NCBI GenBank assembly: GCA_017648225.1
Contig: JAGCJE010000295.1
Location: forward strand, 1-11,864
Source of the DNA: Kiritimatiellia bacterium
GTDB taxonomy: Bacteria > Verrucomicrobiota > Kiritimatiellia > RFP12 > UBA1067
Length of the DNA: 11,864 nucleotides
Direction: 5' to 3'
Shown here: in pieces, positions 1-7,437 of the stretch
How the letters are laid out: each line of letters opens with the position of its first letter
How positions within the stretch are numbered: the stretch's first letter is position 1
The notes under the pieces: generated by a model
Told to the model about the DNA's origin: nothing
The model's database searches: none
What the model saw: only the letters and a program-made list of their open reading frames with translations
Translations under genes and position numbers: made by a program

Positions 1-1
1 C

Positions 2-184
2 GTCCGCGAAGAGGGTAAGAAGTATAAAATCGCCTACGCTCCCGTTCCCGTTGCGAACGCCGCGAAGTATACGCGCAACGTTCCCAAGGAGTATATCGCC
101 CGGAACGGCCACGACGTTACCGAGGCGTTCCTCGATTACGTGCGTCCGATCGTCGGCGAACTTCCGCACTGCGAAATCTTCTAA
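2..184 (+). CDS. 6-phosphofructokinase, C-terminal end only (partial)
   Basis: This is the last 60 codons of a gene whose start lies outside the window; the frame is open from base 2 and closes with TAA at 182-184. The readable peptide contains VANAAKYTRNVPKEYI, then GHDVTEAFLDYVRPIVGEL, and ends in HCEIF. The pattern 'G-D/H-VTEAFLxYxRPxxGEL' close to the C-terminus is what I know from long 6-phosphofructokinases (ATP- or pyrophosphate-dependent), which phosphorylate fructose 6-phosphate in glycolysis in the cytoplasm. The catalytic domain is not visible, so the phosphoryl donor cannot be told. The transporter gene starts 12 bases after the stop, so the two may share a transcript. The family call rests only on this tail. 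Confidence 0.72.
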   Translation, partial: VREEGKKYKIAYAPVPVANAAKYTRNVPKEYIARNGHDVTEAFLDYVRPIVGELPHCEIF

Positions 185-196
185 GGAGATTCTGAA

Positions 197-1279
197 ATGG
201 AATTTACCGAGCCTCAACGTAAAACGATTACGAGCGCCCTGACCATGTTTTCGGTCGGGGTTATCGTGGCGTTTGCCGTGATTGCGCTATGGGGGCTGAT
301 TGCGCTTCTTAAGTTCGCGTCCGGGGCGATAACGCCGTTGGTCATCGGTCTTTTTCTTGCTATGCTTTTTAAGCCGTATTATCTCTGGTGGCTTAAGGCA
401 GTGAAGAATCCGTCGCTGGCCGTCGCAGTGATGATTCTTTCTGTTCTGTTGCCCATAGGCGTTTTTCTATGGTTTTTCGGTCTTTTTGCCATCAATCAGC
501 TCGGTGGTATGTTAGATTCCGCTCCGGGATATATAGCAACGTTCAAGGCATGGTTCAATTCTGAATTTCCAAATGCCGTCGCGCTTGTAAATAAACTGGA
601 TTTGCCGTATGAATCCTGGGTCGAATCCATGAAAGCCAGCGGTGCTGACATAGCGCGAAGCGTTGTCAGTTATGTGACAAGTATCCTGGGTGTGCTGGTT
701 TCGCTCGTGTTCTTTCTGTATTTCATCACTAAACCGAGTCTGAAAGGGGCCGATCTTACAGAAGAAATGCCGTTTCTCAAAACAGATACTAAACGGTTTG
801 TTTCCGATCAGATAGATTCGTTTATCAATATTGTAATAAGTTTTGCTCGTCGCCAGATGATTATTTGCATTCTTGAAGGAATTCTCTATGGTGTCGGGTT
901 TTCGCTTGTTGGTCTTAAATACGGCTTTGTGGTCGGCTTTGCGCTCGGTTTATTCAACTTCGTTCCTTTTTTGGGAACGGTCGTTTTTCTCCCGGTCGCG
1001 CTGTTGGTCGCTTATTTCGGAGCGGATGGTTCAGGCTCTCTGGCGCTTTGGGTTACCGGCGTCTGGTTGACCGGGCAGTTTCTTGACGGATATTTCATAA
1101 CCCCGAAGATCCAGGGCGACAAGACGGGAATCGGCTACGCGGGCGTAATATTTTCGTTCTTCTTCTGGGGGATTGTCTTTAATTCAATTCTCGGGCTTTT
1201 GCTGGCGATTCCGCTTTCGGCGTTCTGTCTCGTGCTGTGGCGGGCGATAAAAGAGAAGTATATCAAACCCGTTCTGTAA
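197..1279 (+). CDS. AI-2E/PerM family transporter (membrane permease)
   Basis: A 360-residue polytopic membrane protein of the AI-2E exporter/PerM (YdiK, YhhT, TqsA) family, of usual length for it. Hydrophobic segments lie at about residues 13-39, 43-62, 73-100, 153-178, 218-240, 241-274, 280-298 and 312-347. The soluble loop between the third and fourth segments (about 103-152) is the family's variable extramembrane region. Two family signatures are visible: the GLFNFVPFLGT stretch (251-261), matching the usual 'N-hydrophobic-hydrophobic-P-hydrophobic-hydrophobic-G', and Q-F-L-D followed by ITPKIQGDKTGI (294-312). Members export small molecules or sodium in exchange for protons, but the substrate cannot be predicted. 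The start at 197 is preferred because AAGGAG (183-188) sits 8 bases upstream. The position between a phosphofructokinase and galM hints at sugar-related expression but proves nothing. Confidence 0.88.
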   Translation: MEFTEPQRKTITSALTMFSVGVIVAFAVIALWGLIALLKFASGAITPLVIGLFLAMLFKPYYLWWLKAVKNPSLAVAVMILSVLLPIGVFLWFFGLFAINQLGGMLDSAPGYIATFKAWFNSEFPNAVALVNKLDLPYESWVESMKASGADIARSVVSYVTSILGVLVSLVFFLYFITKPSLKGADLTEEMPFLKTDTKRFVSDQIDSFINIVISFARRQMIICILEGILYGVGFSLVGLKYGFVVGFALGLFNFVPFLGTVVFLPVALLVAYFGADGSGSLALWVTGVWLTGQFLDGYFITPKIQGDKTGIGYAGVIFSFFFWGIVFNSILGLLLAIPLSAFCLVLWRAIKEKYIKPVL

Positions 1280-1305
1280 AACGTTAAAAAAACTGGAGGT
1301 TAAAA

Positions 1306-2403
1306 ATGGCGGTTGCATCATTTGAAGTTATGGAGTTCGGCGTTACGAAGTACGGCGAAAAAGCCAAAAAGTTCATCCTCAAAGGCGCGGGTGGCGTCGT
1401 CCTCGAGGTGAGCGATTACGGCGGGAAGGTCGTCCGTCTTTTTACTCCTGACCGTGACGGCGCGATGAAGGATGTCGTCGTCGGCTTCGACGATCCTTCG
1501 GGCTGGGATAACGGGGATCCCTACTGGGGCTGTATCATCGGCCGCTACGGAAACAGAATTGCCGCAGGTAAATTCACGTTGAACGGTGTCGATTATCAGC
1601 TTCCGGCGCTCAACAACGCTCCGGGCGGAATCGGATGCAATCTCCACGGCGGCGCGCGCGGCTGGGACGCGTACGTGTGGGACTCTGAACCGTTTATCGA
1701 CGCGGACGACGTCGGCGTCGTCTTCAAGCGCGTTTCCGCCGACGGCGAAGAGGGCTTCCCCGGAAAGGTCGAGGTGTGCGTTAAGTATACTCTCACAAAG
1801 GACAACGTCTGGCGCGTTGATTACGAGGCGGTGCCCGATAAGGATACGCCGATCAACATGACTCAGCATGTCTACTTCAACTTTAAGGGCGAATCGGGCG
1901 GCACGATCGAAGATCATATTATGACCATCGCCGCGTCAAAGGTTACCCCGACCGATGCCGGCCAGATTCCGACCGGTGAAATCGCAGACGTCGCTGGAAC
2001 CGCCTTCGACTTCCGCGATGGAATGCGTATCGGAGAGCGTATCAACGAGCCTGATCCGCAGCTCGAAATCGGAAAGGGCTACGATCACAACTGGGTTCTC
2101 GACGAGGGCGTCATGGCCGGCGGGAAAGGCGGGCTCATCAAGGCGGGCGGTCTTTACTGCCCGTTGAACGGCCGCAGCGTCGAGGTTTGGACGACCGAGC
2201 CGTGTCTTCAGGTTTATACGGCAAACTGGGCGAGCTACGACCAGAAAGCCAAGGGCGGAGAGCACCTTTCGTTCCGCTGCGGCGTGGCGCTTGAAACCCA
2301 GCATGCCCCCGATTCTCCCAATAAGCCTCAGTGGCCTACGACTATTGTCAAGGCTGGAGAGAAGTATTCGTCAACGACCGAGTTCCGCTTCGGTGCAAAG
2401 TAA
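1306..2403 (+). CDS. galM: Aldose 1-epimerase (galactose mutarotase)
   Basis: A cytoplasmic-looking enzyme of 365 residues that interconverts alpha and beta anomers of galactose, glucose and related aldoses, feeding the Leloir pathway. No signal peptide is visible, whereas some mutarotases are exported. Active-site signatures occur in the expected order: IGRYGNRI (78-85) with the substrate-binding Arg, NLHGG (112-116) with the first catalytic His at 114, TQHVYFN (186-192) with the catalytic His at 188, GYDHNW (258-263) with the sugar-binding Asp at 260, and ALETQHAPDSPN (328-339) with the catalytic Glu at 330. Length is normal for the family. GGAGG at 1295-1299 lies 6 bases before the ATG. 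The stop codon is followed directly by the rnhC start. Confidence 0.95.
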   Translation: MAVASFEVMEFGVTKYGEKAKKFILKGAGGVVLEVSDYGGKVVRLFTPDRDGAMKDVVVGFDDPSGWDNGDPYWGCIIGRYGNRIAAGKFTLNGVDYQLPALNNAPGGIGCNLHGGARGWDAYVWDSEPFIDADDVGVVFKRVSADGEEGFPGKVEVCVKYTLTKDNVWRVDYEAVPDKDTPINMTQHVYFNFKGESGGTIEDHIMTIAASKVTPTDAGQIPTGEIADVAGTAFDFRDGMRIGERINEPDPQLEIGKGYDHNWVLDEGVMAGGKGGLIKAGGLYCPLNGRSVEVWTTEPCLQVYTANWASYDQKAKGGEHLSFRCGVALETQHAPDSPNKPQWPTTIVKAGEKYSSTTEFRFGAK

Positions 2404-3471
2404 ATGGCGAAGACGACTTTTACATACGAATTGACAAACGATCAGCAGGAACTGCTGCTCGGAGTGATGCTTTCGGGGAACTATCGAAAAAGGGAGGTTC
2501 CGTATTCTCTCTGGTCGATAGAAGGTGACGGTTTTAACGCGACGCTTTATTCTAAAGAGAAGCACGGAAAGCGCAAACTCTGTGTTCAGGGCGGAAAGGC
2601 CGAAGATTTCGTTCTTTTCGTTCTCGAGCCGAATGTTCTTGGGAGTGCGACCCTTGGTTACGAGACTATTCTCGATCCGACGCTGACCTCGCCTCACGCG
2701 GGCAGCGACGAGTCGGGAAAGGGCGACTATTTCGGACCCCTCGTGGTCTGCTGCGCGTATACCGACGAGAAGCTTTCCGCTCAGATGCAGGAGCTCGGTA
2801 TCAAGGACTGTAAGCAGATGAGCGACAAGGCCGTCCTTACGGCCGGCGCGAAAGCGCGCGCGCTTCTCGGACCCGACGGTTACAGCGTCGTCAAACTCGG
2901 ACCGGCCGCCTACAATCGCCTTTACGCGAAAATGCGCAACATCAACCGTATGCTCGCCTGGGCTCACGGAACGGCGATTGAAGAGCTTCTGACCAAACGT
3001 TCCGGATGTCCCCGCGTCGTCGTCGACCAGTTCGCGCCGACGGAAGCGACGATTCTAAGAGCGCTCAAGCCTCTCGGCAAAAAGGCTGAGGTCGTTCAGC
3101 GCCATAAGGCCGAAAGTGATATCGCGGTAGCAGTCGCGTCCGTTATCGCCAGAGAGATTTTTCTCCGTGACGTCGCCAAGATGAGCGAGGAGATTTTCGG
3201 CTCCGAACCCCCAGCCGAAGGCGAAGAAAAACCGAAGGTTCCTATCGGTTCAAGCGATCCTAAAGTTAGAGCTCTAGCCGAAGAAATGGTCAGGAAGGAA
3301 GGCCCTGTCTGGCTTATGAATCACGCGAAAGCCCATTTCCAGACTACAGACAAGGTTCTCGCCGCATGCGGACGGACGCGCGACGATCTGCCCGAAGAGG
3401 GGCGGATTACCTCGGCTGTCGCCAACGGAGGATTTAAAAACAGTTTTACGAAGTCTAAAAAAGAGGAATAA
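2404..3471 (+). CDS. rnhC: Ribonuclease HIII
   Basis: Cleaves the RNA strand of RNA/DNA hybrids (R-loops, primers) in the cytoplasm. At 355 residues it has the two-part build of RNase HIII: an N-terminal substrate-binding region (about 1-95, TBP-like in known structures) and an RNase H fold from about 98. Catalytic signatures are present: GSDESGKGD (100-108), which includes the adjacent Asp102-Glu103 and the GKGD step typical of HIII rather than HII; VVVDQF (205-210) with Asp208; and HKAESDIAVAVASVIAR (234-250) with a candidate fourth acidic residue at 237 or 239. NHAKAHFQTTDKVL near the C-terminus matches the HIII ending. An acidic, proline-containing insert (about 268-278) and a basic C-terminal tail are extra. 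The ATG follows the galM TAA with zero gap and no Shine-Dalgarno is visible, so reinitiation after galM is likely. Confidence 0.94.
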   Translation: MAKTTFTYELTNDQQELLLGVMLSGNYRKREVPYSLWSIEGDGFNATLYSKEKHGKRKLCVQGGKAEDFVLFVLEPNVLGSATLGYETILDPTLTSPHAGSDESGKGDYFGPLVVCCAYTDEKLSAQMQELGIKDCKQMSDKAVLTAGAKARALLGPDGYSVVKLGPAAYNRLYAKMRNINRMLAWAHGTAIEELLTKRSGCPRVVVDQFAPTEATILRALKPLGKKAEVVQRHKAESDIAVAVASVIAREIFLRDVAKMSEEIFGSEPPAEGEEKPKVPIGSSDPKVRALAEEMVRKEGPVWLMNHAKAHFQTTDKVLAACGRTRDDLPEEGRITSAVANGGFKNSFTKSKKEE

Positions 3472-3476
3472 ACCTA

Positions 3477-4205
3477 ATGTCTTTATTTTTCGCAAATTCG
3501 CTTATTGACGGATTTTTCGTTTCGAACGCTATCGGCAAGGGAATTGTTCTCCTGCAGATCGTCGGATCTATCGCGATGGTAGCCGCGATAATCGGTAAAT
3601 GGCGGGAGTTGTCGTTTGTCGTAAGGACTACGCGGCGCTTTCTCCATGATTTCGCTTCCGGGCATGATGTTCTTGAATACTATCTTACGCGCCGTCCTTC
3701 CGCGAAAGCCGGACTCGAGGGTATTTATAAAGAAACGTGCGAGAGGCTTCTTAAGCTTCTTTCTCCGGATGTAAGAGCTCTTCTGGTCGGCCGCAATACC
3801 AACGGCGACGGCGAGGCTGCGCTCACGGCTCGTGAAATCGAACTCGTGCGCGGCACATGCGAGCATGCGCTTGACGAAGAGGAAATCCGTGTTGAACACG
3901 GTATGGGTGTAATCGCTACCGTCGTCGCTCTCGCTCCGATGCTCGGTCTTCTCGGGACGGTCTGGGGCGTTCTTGACGCGTTTGCCGAAATGGGCAGCGC
4001 GGGTAGCGCCAATCTCGCTACGATCGCGCCCTCGATTTCGTCGGCTCTCGTTACGACGGTCGTCGGTCTTCTTATCGCGATTCCTGGCGTTATCGCGTTT
4101 AATCAGATGAATGCGATGATCAGAAGCGTAACGAGCGATATGGAAGGCTTCGCCGACGAGCTCATCGGCCGCGTAGCATGTGAGTTCCAGGGAAGGGGAG
4201 CGTAA
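3477..4205 (+). CDS. TolQ/ExbB/MotA-family proton channel protein
   Basis: Inner-membrane protein of 242 residues that, with a TolR/ExbD partner, forms the proton-motive-force-driven stator of Tol- or Ton-type machines. Three transmembrane segments are visible at about 22-40, 143-166 and 184-208, separated by a charged cytoplasmic loop (about 42-140) as in TolQ and ExbB. The diagnostic stretch APMLGLLGTVWGVLDAF (153-169) and the following IAPSISSALVTTVVGLLIAIP (183-203) with its small and Thr residues match the conserved pore helices. GAGGA at 3463-3467 lies upstream of the ATG, 5 bases after rnhC ends. The next two genes encode its expected partners. Sequence alone does not separate TolQ from ExbB, so no symbol is given. 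Confidence 0.94.
   Translation: MSLFFANSLIDGFFVSNAIGKGIVLLQIVGSIAMVAAIIGKWRELSFVVRTTRRFLHDFASGHDVLEYYLTRRPSAKAGLEGIYKETCERLLKLLSPDVRALLVGRNTNGDGEAALTAREIELVRGTCEHALDEEEIRVEHGMGVIATVVALAPMLGLLGTVWGVLDAFAEMGSAGSANLATIAPSISSALVTTVVGLLIAIPGVIAFNQMNAMIRSVTSDMEGFADELIGRVACEFQGRGA
4193..4200 (+). promoter_or_regulatory. Shine-Dalgarno site that decides the TolR/ExbD start
   Basis: AAGGGGAG lies 6 bases before the ATG at 4207. It supports the start at 4207 over the in-frame ATG at 4180, which would add nine residues (MSSREGERK) overlapping the previous gene. With the 4207 start the protein begins with a short basic head and the membrane Asp falls at residue 24, close to its usual position in TolR/ExbD. 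Confidence 0.7.
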
Positions 4206-4206
4206 A

Positions 4207-4620
4207 ATGTCGCTGCGCCGCAGACGTCATCGCGGAGACAAGCCGAAAGCCCAGGTCGATATGACTTCGCTCATCGACTTGACTTTTTTGCTTCTCGTTA
4301 CATTTATCGTTACTCTTCCAGCGTTGGAACAGGGAGTTTCGATTATGCTGCCGCAGGCGAAAACCGATCAGTTGCCGACTAAAGATAAAAAGGCCAATAC
4401 CGTTACGATAGACGCGCTCAACAGAGTTTTTCTCAATAATAAACCTGTTACCCACGAGGAGCTCGAAACTGCGCTTTCGGCCATGCAGGCCGAAGATCCC
4501 GACGTCCCTGTGCTTGTGCGTGGAGATGAAAGACTTGACTATGGTCAGGTCATGAGCGTCGTAAAGATACTTCACAAGTGTAAAATCCGAAAGATGGCTC
4601 TCGTTACGGTGGAGAAATAA
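4207..4620 (+). CDS. TolR/ExbD-family biopolymer transport protein
   Basis: A 137-residue protein with a short basic cytoplasmic head (SLRRRRHRG), one transmembrane helix at about 21-40, and a periplasmic domain, which is the size and layout of ExbD/TolR. The motif VDMTSLIDLTFLLLVTFIV (17-35) contains the membrane Asp24 that carries protons in this family, and it is followed by the usual 'LP' and the VTIDALNRVFLNNKPVTHEEL beta-hairpin region. It should assemble with the TolQ/ExbB protein encoded just upstream (the stop of that gene is 1 base before this ATG) and transmit force to the TolA/TonB-like protein encoded directly downstream. Tol-type and Ton-type cannot be separated from sequence. 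A longer in-frame start at 4180 is possible but less likely. Confidence 0.94.
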   Translation: MSLRRRRHRGDKPKAQVDMTSLIDLTFLLLVTFIVTLPALEQGVSIMLPQAKTDQLPTKDKKANTVTIDALNRVFLNNKPVTHEELETALSAMQAEDPDVPVLVRGDERLDYGQVMSVVKILHKCKIRKMALVTVEK

Positions 4621-5481
4621 ATGTATATCGGAGAGGAATCGAGACCGAACGCTTTTAACGTAGTCTACTTCGTGGCTGCGATAATCGTCCATCTCGTTTT
4701 GTTCCTGTCGATCTGGTATATCGGAACGCGCGAGGACGAGGAAGAAAAGGAAATCGTCATTCCGATGGAATTGATGGTTGTCGTCAACGAGAATCTCGAC
4801 GGTGTCGAAAACGAGCAGCCGCCTGAGACTCCGCCTCAATCAGAGCCTGATCCGCCGCCGCCCGACCCGCCGAAAGAGCCGGACCCGCCGCCGCCTGATG
4901 AACCCGAAATAACCGAAGCGGTTGTTTTGAAGCCGGATAAGCCTAAACCCCCGGAACCTCCAAAACCACCTAAGCCTCCAGAACCTCCTAAACCTCCGGA
5001 GCCTCCGAAACAGCCGGATAAACCTAAGCCGCCCGAGAAGACTCGCGACCAGCGTCTTGCCGAGATGCGCAACAGTACGACGAAAGTTAAGACTCCGCCG
5101 CCCAGAAATAACGGTCGAACAGAGAAACGTCCGCAGGATTGGGAGAAATTGTTAAACGCCGGATATAAACCCGGTCCGACGAATCAGGGATTGGATGCGA
5201 GCGAAGAGGCGCGTTGTCTCGCCTTGATCCGTCAGGCATTCTATTCAAAATGGGATAGGCCCGCGTGGACGAGCAGTCTTAGGAAAATGTGTCTTTCAGT
5301 GCAGTTTGGCTCTGGAGGAAGGGTAGTTGGCTATTCGTTGACTCAGAGTTCGGGCGATGCTTCAGCCGACAGAACCGTTTTGAGGGCCGCCTCCCAGGTA
5401 AGTCACGTGCGTGGGCTTTCTTCGTCATTCATTGAAAAACACCGGACTGTGATTGTTCGCTTTGAGGTTACACCGGAGTAG
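4621..5481 (+). CDS. TolA/TonB-like periplasm-spanning protein, proline-rich
   Basis: A 286-residue protein with the classic energy-transducer layout. It has a short cytoplasmic head, one membrane helix at about 14-34 (ending IWYIG), an acidic patch (38-44), a long proline-rich spacer (67-138) made of PPEPPK and PDKPKPPE units, a basic linker (139-175), and a globular C-terminal domain (about 196-286). In the last domain, CLALIRQAFYSKWDRPAW, then CLSVQFGSGGRVVGYSL and a 'QSSGDASADRTVLRAA' run, follows the TolA/TonB C-terminal pattern. Two Cys (199 and 224) could form a disulfide as in E. coli TolA. The opening residues and the Cys pair lean towards TolA, but the spacer looks like TonB. It likely links the TolQ/TolR motor to the outer membrane. 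The ATG follows the previous TAA with zero gap, with GGAGA just upstream (about 4611-4615). No TolB or Pal gene follows. Confidence 0.88.
   Translation: MYIGEESRPNAFNVVYFVAAIIVHLVLFLSIWYIGTREDEEEKEIVIPMELMVVVNENLDGVENEQPPETPPQSEPDPPPPDPPKEPDPPPPDEPEITEAVVLKPDKPKPPEPPKPPKPPEPPKPPEPPKQPDKPKPPEKTRDQRLAEMRNSTTKVKTPPPRNNGRTEKRPQDWEKLLNAGYKPGPTNQGLDASEEARCLALIRQAFYSKWDRPAWTSSLRKMCLSVQFGSGGRVVGYSLTQSSGDASADRTVLRAASQVSHVRGLSSSFIEKHRTVIVRFEVTPE
4819..5040 (+). repeat. Proline-codon low-complexity repeat in the TolA/TonB-like gene
   Basis: The DNA is a C-rich run of degenerate units encoding PPEPPK, PPKPP and PDPPPPD. The peptide unit PDKPKPPE occurs twice, near residues 105-112 and 132-139, flanking the (PPEPPK) core. 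It codes the extended spacer expected to cross the periplasm. Codons vary (CCG, CCT, CCA, CCC), so the peptide rather than the DNA is being kept, and slippage-driven length change is possible but not shown. Confidence 0.85.
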
Positions 5482-5484
5482 TCT

Positions 5485-7437
5485 ATGTTTTTATCGGCAT
5501 CCATTCTCGCTGCTGCAGTTTCTGTGATACCCCTTGAAGGTGTTAAGTGTGCCGACATGACGGTTCGTGCGGATTTGGACGCATACAATGTTTTTGAGGG
5601 CGATCCTATCGTATTGACCGTCGATTTTATCGGCAATGCCGACTTCGGCTCGTTGCATCCGCCGGAACTTTCTGGTGCCGTCGATTCAGGCGTCTGGAAA
5701 ATCGACGACAAAAGCGCAAAGACCGATACTTACAGAAACGCCCGGAGAATGACTTATCGCATCCGCCCCGTTAAAGACGGTTGTTTGGAGTTTCCGGCGT
5801 TGACATTTTCCTATCGCCATTTCCATACGGGTGAAAAAGTCGAGGTTTCAACGTCTCCAATACCGGTTCATTCAAAAACGACTTCCCAGGTCGTTATTTC
5901 AGGAGAAGATGAAGGAGGGATTGTTTGGCCGTTGCCTGACGGCCTTTTAATTGACCTTTCCTCCAGTCAGTTGGGATCTCAAACGGGCCTTACCGAGGAT
6001 CAACTCTTCGCGTGGCGTAAGGCTTGCGCTTCGACAAATGCGGCGGCGTTTAAGGAGTTCGATTTTCCCGAAGCCCGCCTTAATGAAGCCGCTTGCGAAA
6101 TCCTCGCAGGTAACTGGCAGAGGGCGCTTTCGATTTATTCTTCCCTCGAGTGGGAGATCGGCCAAACGCCCGCCGTCGAGCGCGGTATGGTCGCGGCTCT
6201 TGCGCTTAAAACATCCAACCCCCATGCGGAGCTGCCGATGTGGCGGCAGATTTTTCGTCCGGTATTGAAACATTCATGGATTGGCCGCTCTTTGTATGCG
6301 TTGGGTGCCATTCTTGTCGTTGCAGGTCTCTTTTTCGCGTCTCGCTTTTTACTTAAGCTTATCGTCTGTTTTGTTGCGGCAATCGTTTTAGCACATGAGG
6401 CTGCAGCTCAAGATATCTTCGAGGAGATGGAGCGGATGCAGGAGATGATGCGGCGAGAGATGAATTCGATGAGGCCGTTGGGCTTTCCCGGCAGCGCCAG
6501 AATGTCGGTTAACGGCTTTGAGATGACTCCGCCTGAAATCACGGCGAAGGTAGCGGTTGATAAAAATCAACTTGTTGTCGGCGAAATCTTTAATCTGATC
6601 GTTTCAATCGATGTGCCCAGCGATTGCACATTATCCGAAAAAGTCCGTATATCGGCTTCCCGGACTATAGGACTTGCAAGCGCAGGACCAAGTGAAAATC
6701 TTCCAGATAAACCGGGTCGAACGGAGGGCAGGGTCGTAAAACGGATGTCCGTTCCTCTCAGATACAACGTTCCGTTCAAGGGCGATGTTTCATTTTCTAT
6801 ACACGGCATGTGCGACAGAGTGATCAGACGCAGAAACTCCCGATTTTCATCCTCTTTTACTTTTTCTGAGGATGCCGGCTCGGTGGAACTGGAGGTTCAA
6901 CATCTTGACGGTGTAAAAATGCCCGATGATTACAACGGATGCGTCGGTGAAAATTTTACCGCTTTTCAAAGAGTGGATATCCGTGAGGTTGAGACGAATG
7001 ATGTCGTGGCGGCGGTAATCACCGTCAGAACGGATGGTGCTTTTGTTCCTGAAAACGCTTTTCAAAATGAACTTCGCCGTGATCAGGATGTAGTTGTCTA
7101 CAAAAGACTTTTCAGAGTTTCAGGGGAGGCTGAAACTCCGGATGTCTCCTTTTCGTATTACGATCCTTCGAAAAAAGAGTATCGTTGCGTTACCGCGAAG
7201 GGTGTCCCGTTGAAGTATACCGCACGCAAGGAAGGCGAGGCGGATTCTGTAGTAATTGGTTTGGATAAGGCTGTTTCCAAAATCGTTCTCAGATTCGCCC
7301 CGCGCGAGAGCGCTCGTGAAGTGGCATTCACTTCGAAACGCGCCGACGAGCTTACGGTAACCGAAACGGTTGGCGAGTGGGTGCGTGTCGATGACGGTGT
7401 CCACGCGGGCTGGGTAAAAAGGAAGGATCTTAAATGA
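5485..7437 (+). CDS. BatD-like envelope protein, composite with internal membrane segment and SH3-like tail
   Basis: A 650-residue protein. Residues 1-23 look like a signal peptide (ending VKCA). Residues about 25-130 form a beta-rich domain with 'FEGDPIVLTVDF' and 'TYRIRPVKDGCLEFPALTF', the BatD (aerotolerance) style of repeated Ig-like domains. Residues about 165-255 are helical with a BatE/TPR-like 'GNWQRALSIYSSLE'. Two adjacent hydrophobic segments (about 266-288 and 291-307) follow, the second ending AHEAAAQD like a second signal peptide. A Met/Glu/Arg-rich helix (309-330) leads into a second BatD-like region (about 347-580) with 'MPDDYNGCVGENFTAFQRVDI', a BatD hallmark. The last 60 residues (588-650), ending 'GEWVRVDDGVHAGWVKRKDL', look like a bacterial SH3 domain as found in BatE. 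CGGAG sits near 5474 before the ATG. It lies downstream of the Tol-like genes, without the usual MoxR/BatA/BatB neighbours in view. The molecular role of BatD proteins is unclear. Confidence 0.72.
   Translation: MFLSASILAAAVSVIPLEGVKCADMTVRADLDAYNVFEGDPIVLTVDFIGNADFGSLHPPELSGAVDSGVWKIDDKSAKTDTYRNARRMTYRIRPVKDGCLEFPALTFSYRHFHTGEKVEVSTSPIPVHSKTTSQVVISGEDEGGIVWPLPDGLLIDLSSSQLGSQTGLTEDQLFAWRKACASTNAAAFKEFDFPEARLNEAACEILAGNWQRALSIYSSLEWEIGQTPAVERGMVAALALKTSNPHAELPMWRQIFRPVLKHSWIGRSLYALGAILVVAGLFFASRFLLKLIVCFVAAIVLAHEAAAQDIFEEMERMQEMMRREMNSMRPLGFPGSARMSVNGFEMTPPEITAKVAVDKNQLVVGEIFNLIVSIDVPSDCTLSEKVRISASRTIGLASAGPSENLPDKPGRTEGRVVKRMSVPLRYNVPFKGDVSFSIHGMCDRVIRRRNSRFSSSFTFSEDAGSVELEVQHLDGVKMPDDYNGCVGENFTAFQRVDIREVETNDVVAAVITVRTDGAFVPENAFQNELRRDQDVVVYKRLFRVSGEAETPDVSFSYYDPSKKEYRCVTAKGVPLKYTARKEGEADSVVIGLDKAVSKIVLRFAPRESAREVAFTSKRADELTVTETVGEWVRVDDGVHAGWVKRKDLK

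Noticed and set aside
51..242. A 63-codon + strand frame crossing the phosphofructokinase end and the transporter start
   Set aside because: It overlaps two better-supported genes in other frames and encodes a Ser/Arg/Thr-rich low-information peptide.
1318..1917. A 199-codon open frame on the - strand inside galM
   Set aside because: It lies wholly opposite a gene with all catalytic motifs of aldose epimerase. The peptide shows no recognisable motif, and such frames are common opposite GC-rich codon usage.
2846..2857. GCGC-GAAA-GCGC hairpin within rnhC
   Set aside because: The 4-bp stem is short, has no T-run and codes Ala/Lys residues in a GC-rich stretch; chance is sufficient.
2371..2967. 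A 198-codon open frame on the - strand over the galM end and RNase HIII
   Set aside because: It is a shadow of rnhC, which carries intact catalytic residues; the antisense product has no recognisable features.
4180..4206. Upstream in-frame ATG for the TolR/ExbD gene
   Set aside because: The ATG at 4207 has AAGGGGAG 6 bases upstream and places the membrane Asp at its usual position; the longer form would overlap the preceding gene by 26 bases.
4162..4839. A 225-codon open frame on the - strand across the TolR/ExbD and TolA-like genes
   Set aside because: Both opposite genes are well supported by motifs. The antisense peptide is His/Arg/Phe-rich without domain features and has no Shine-Dalgarno that I can see.
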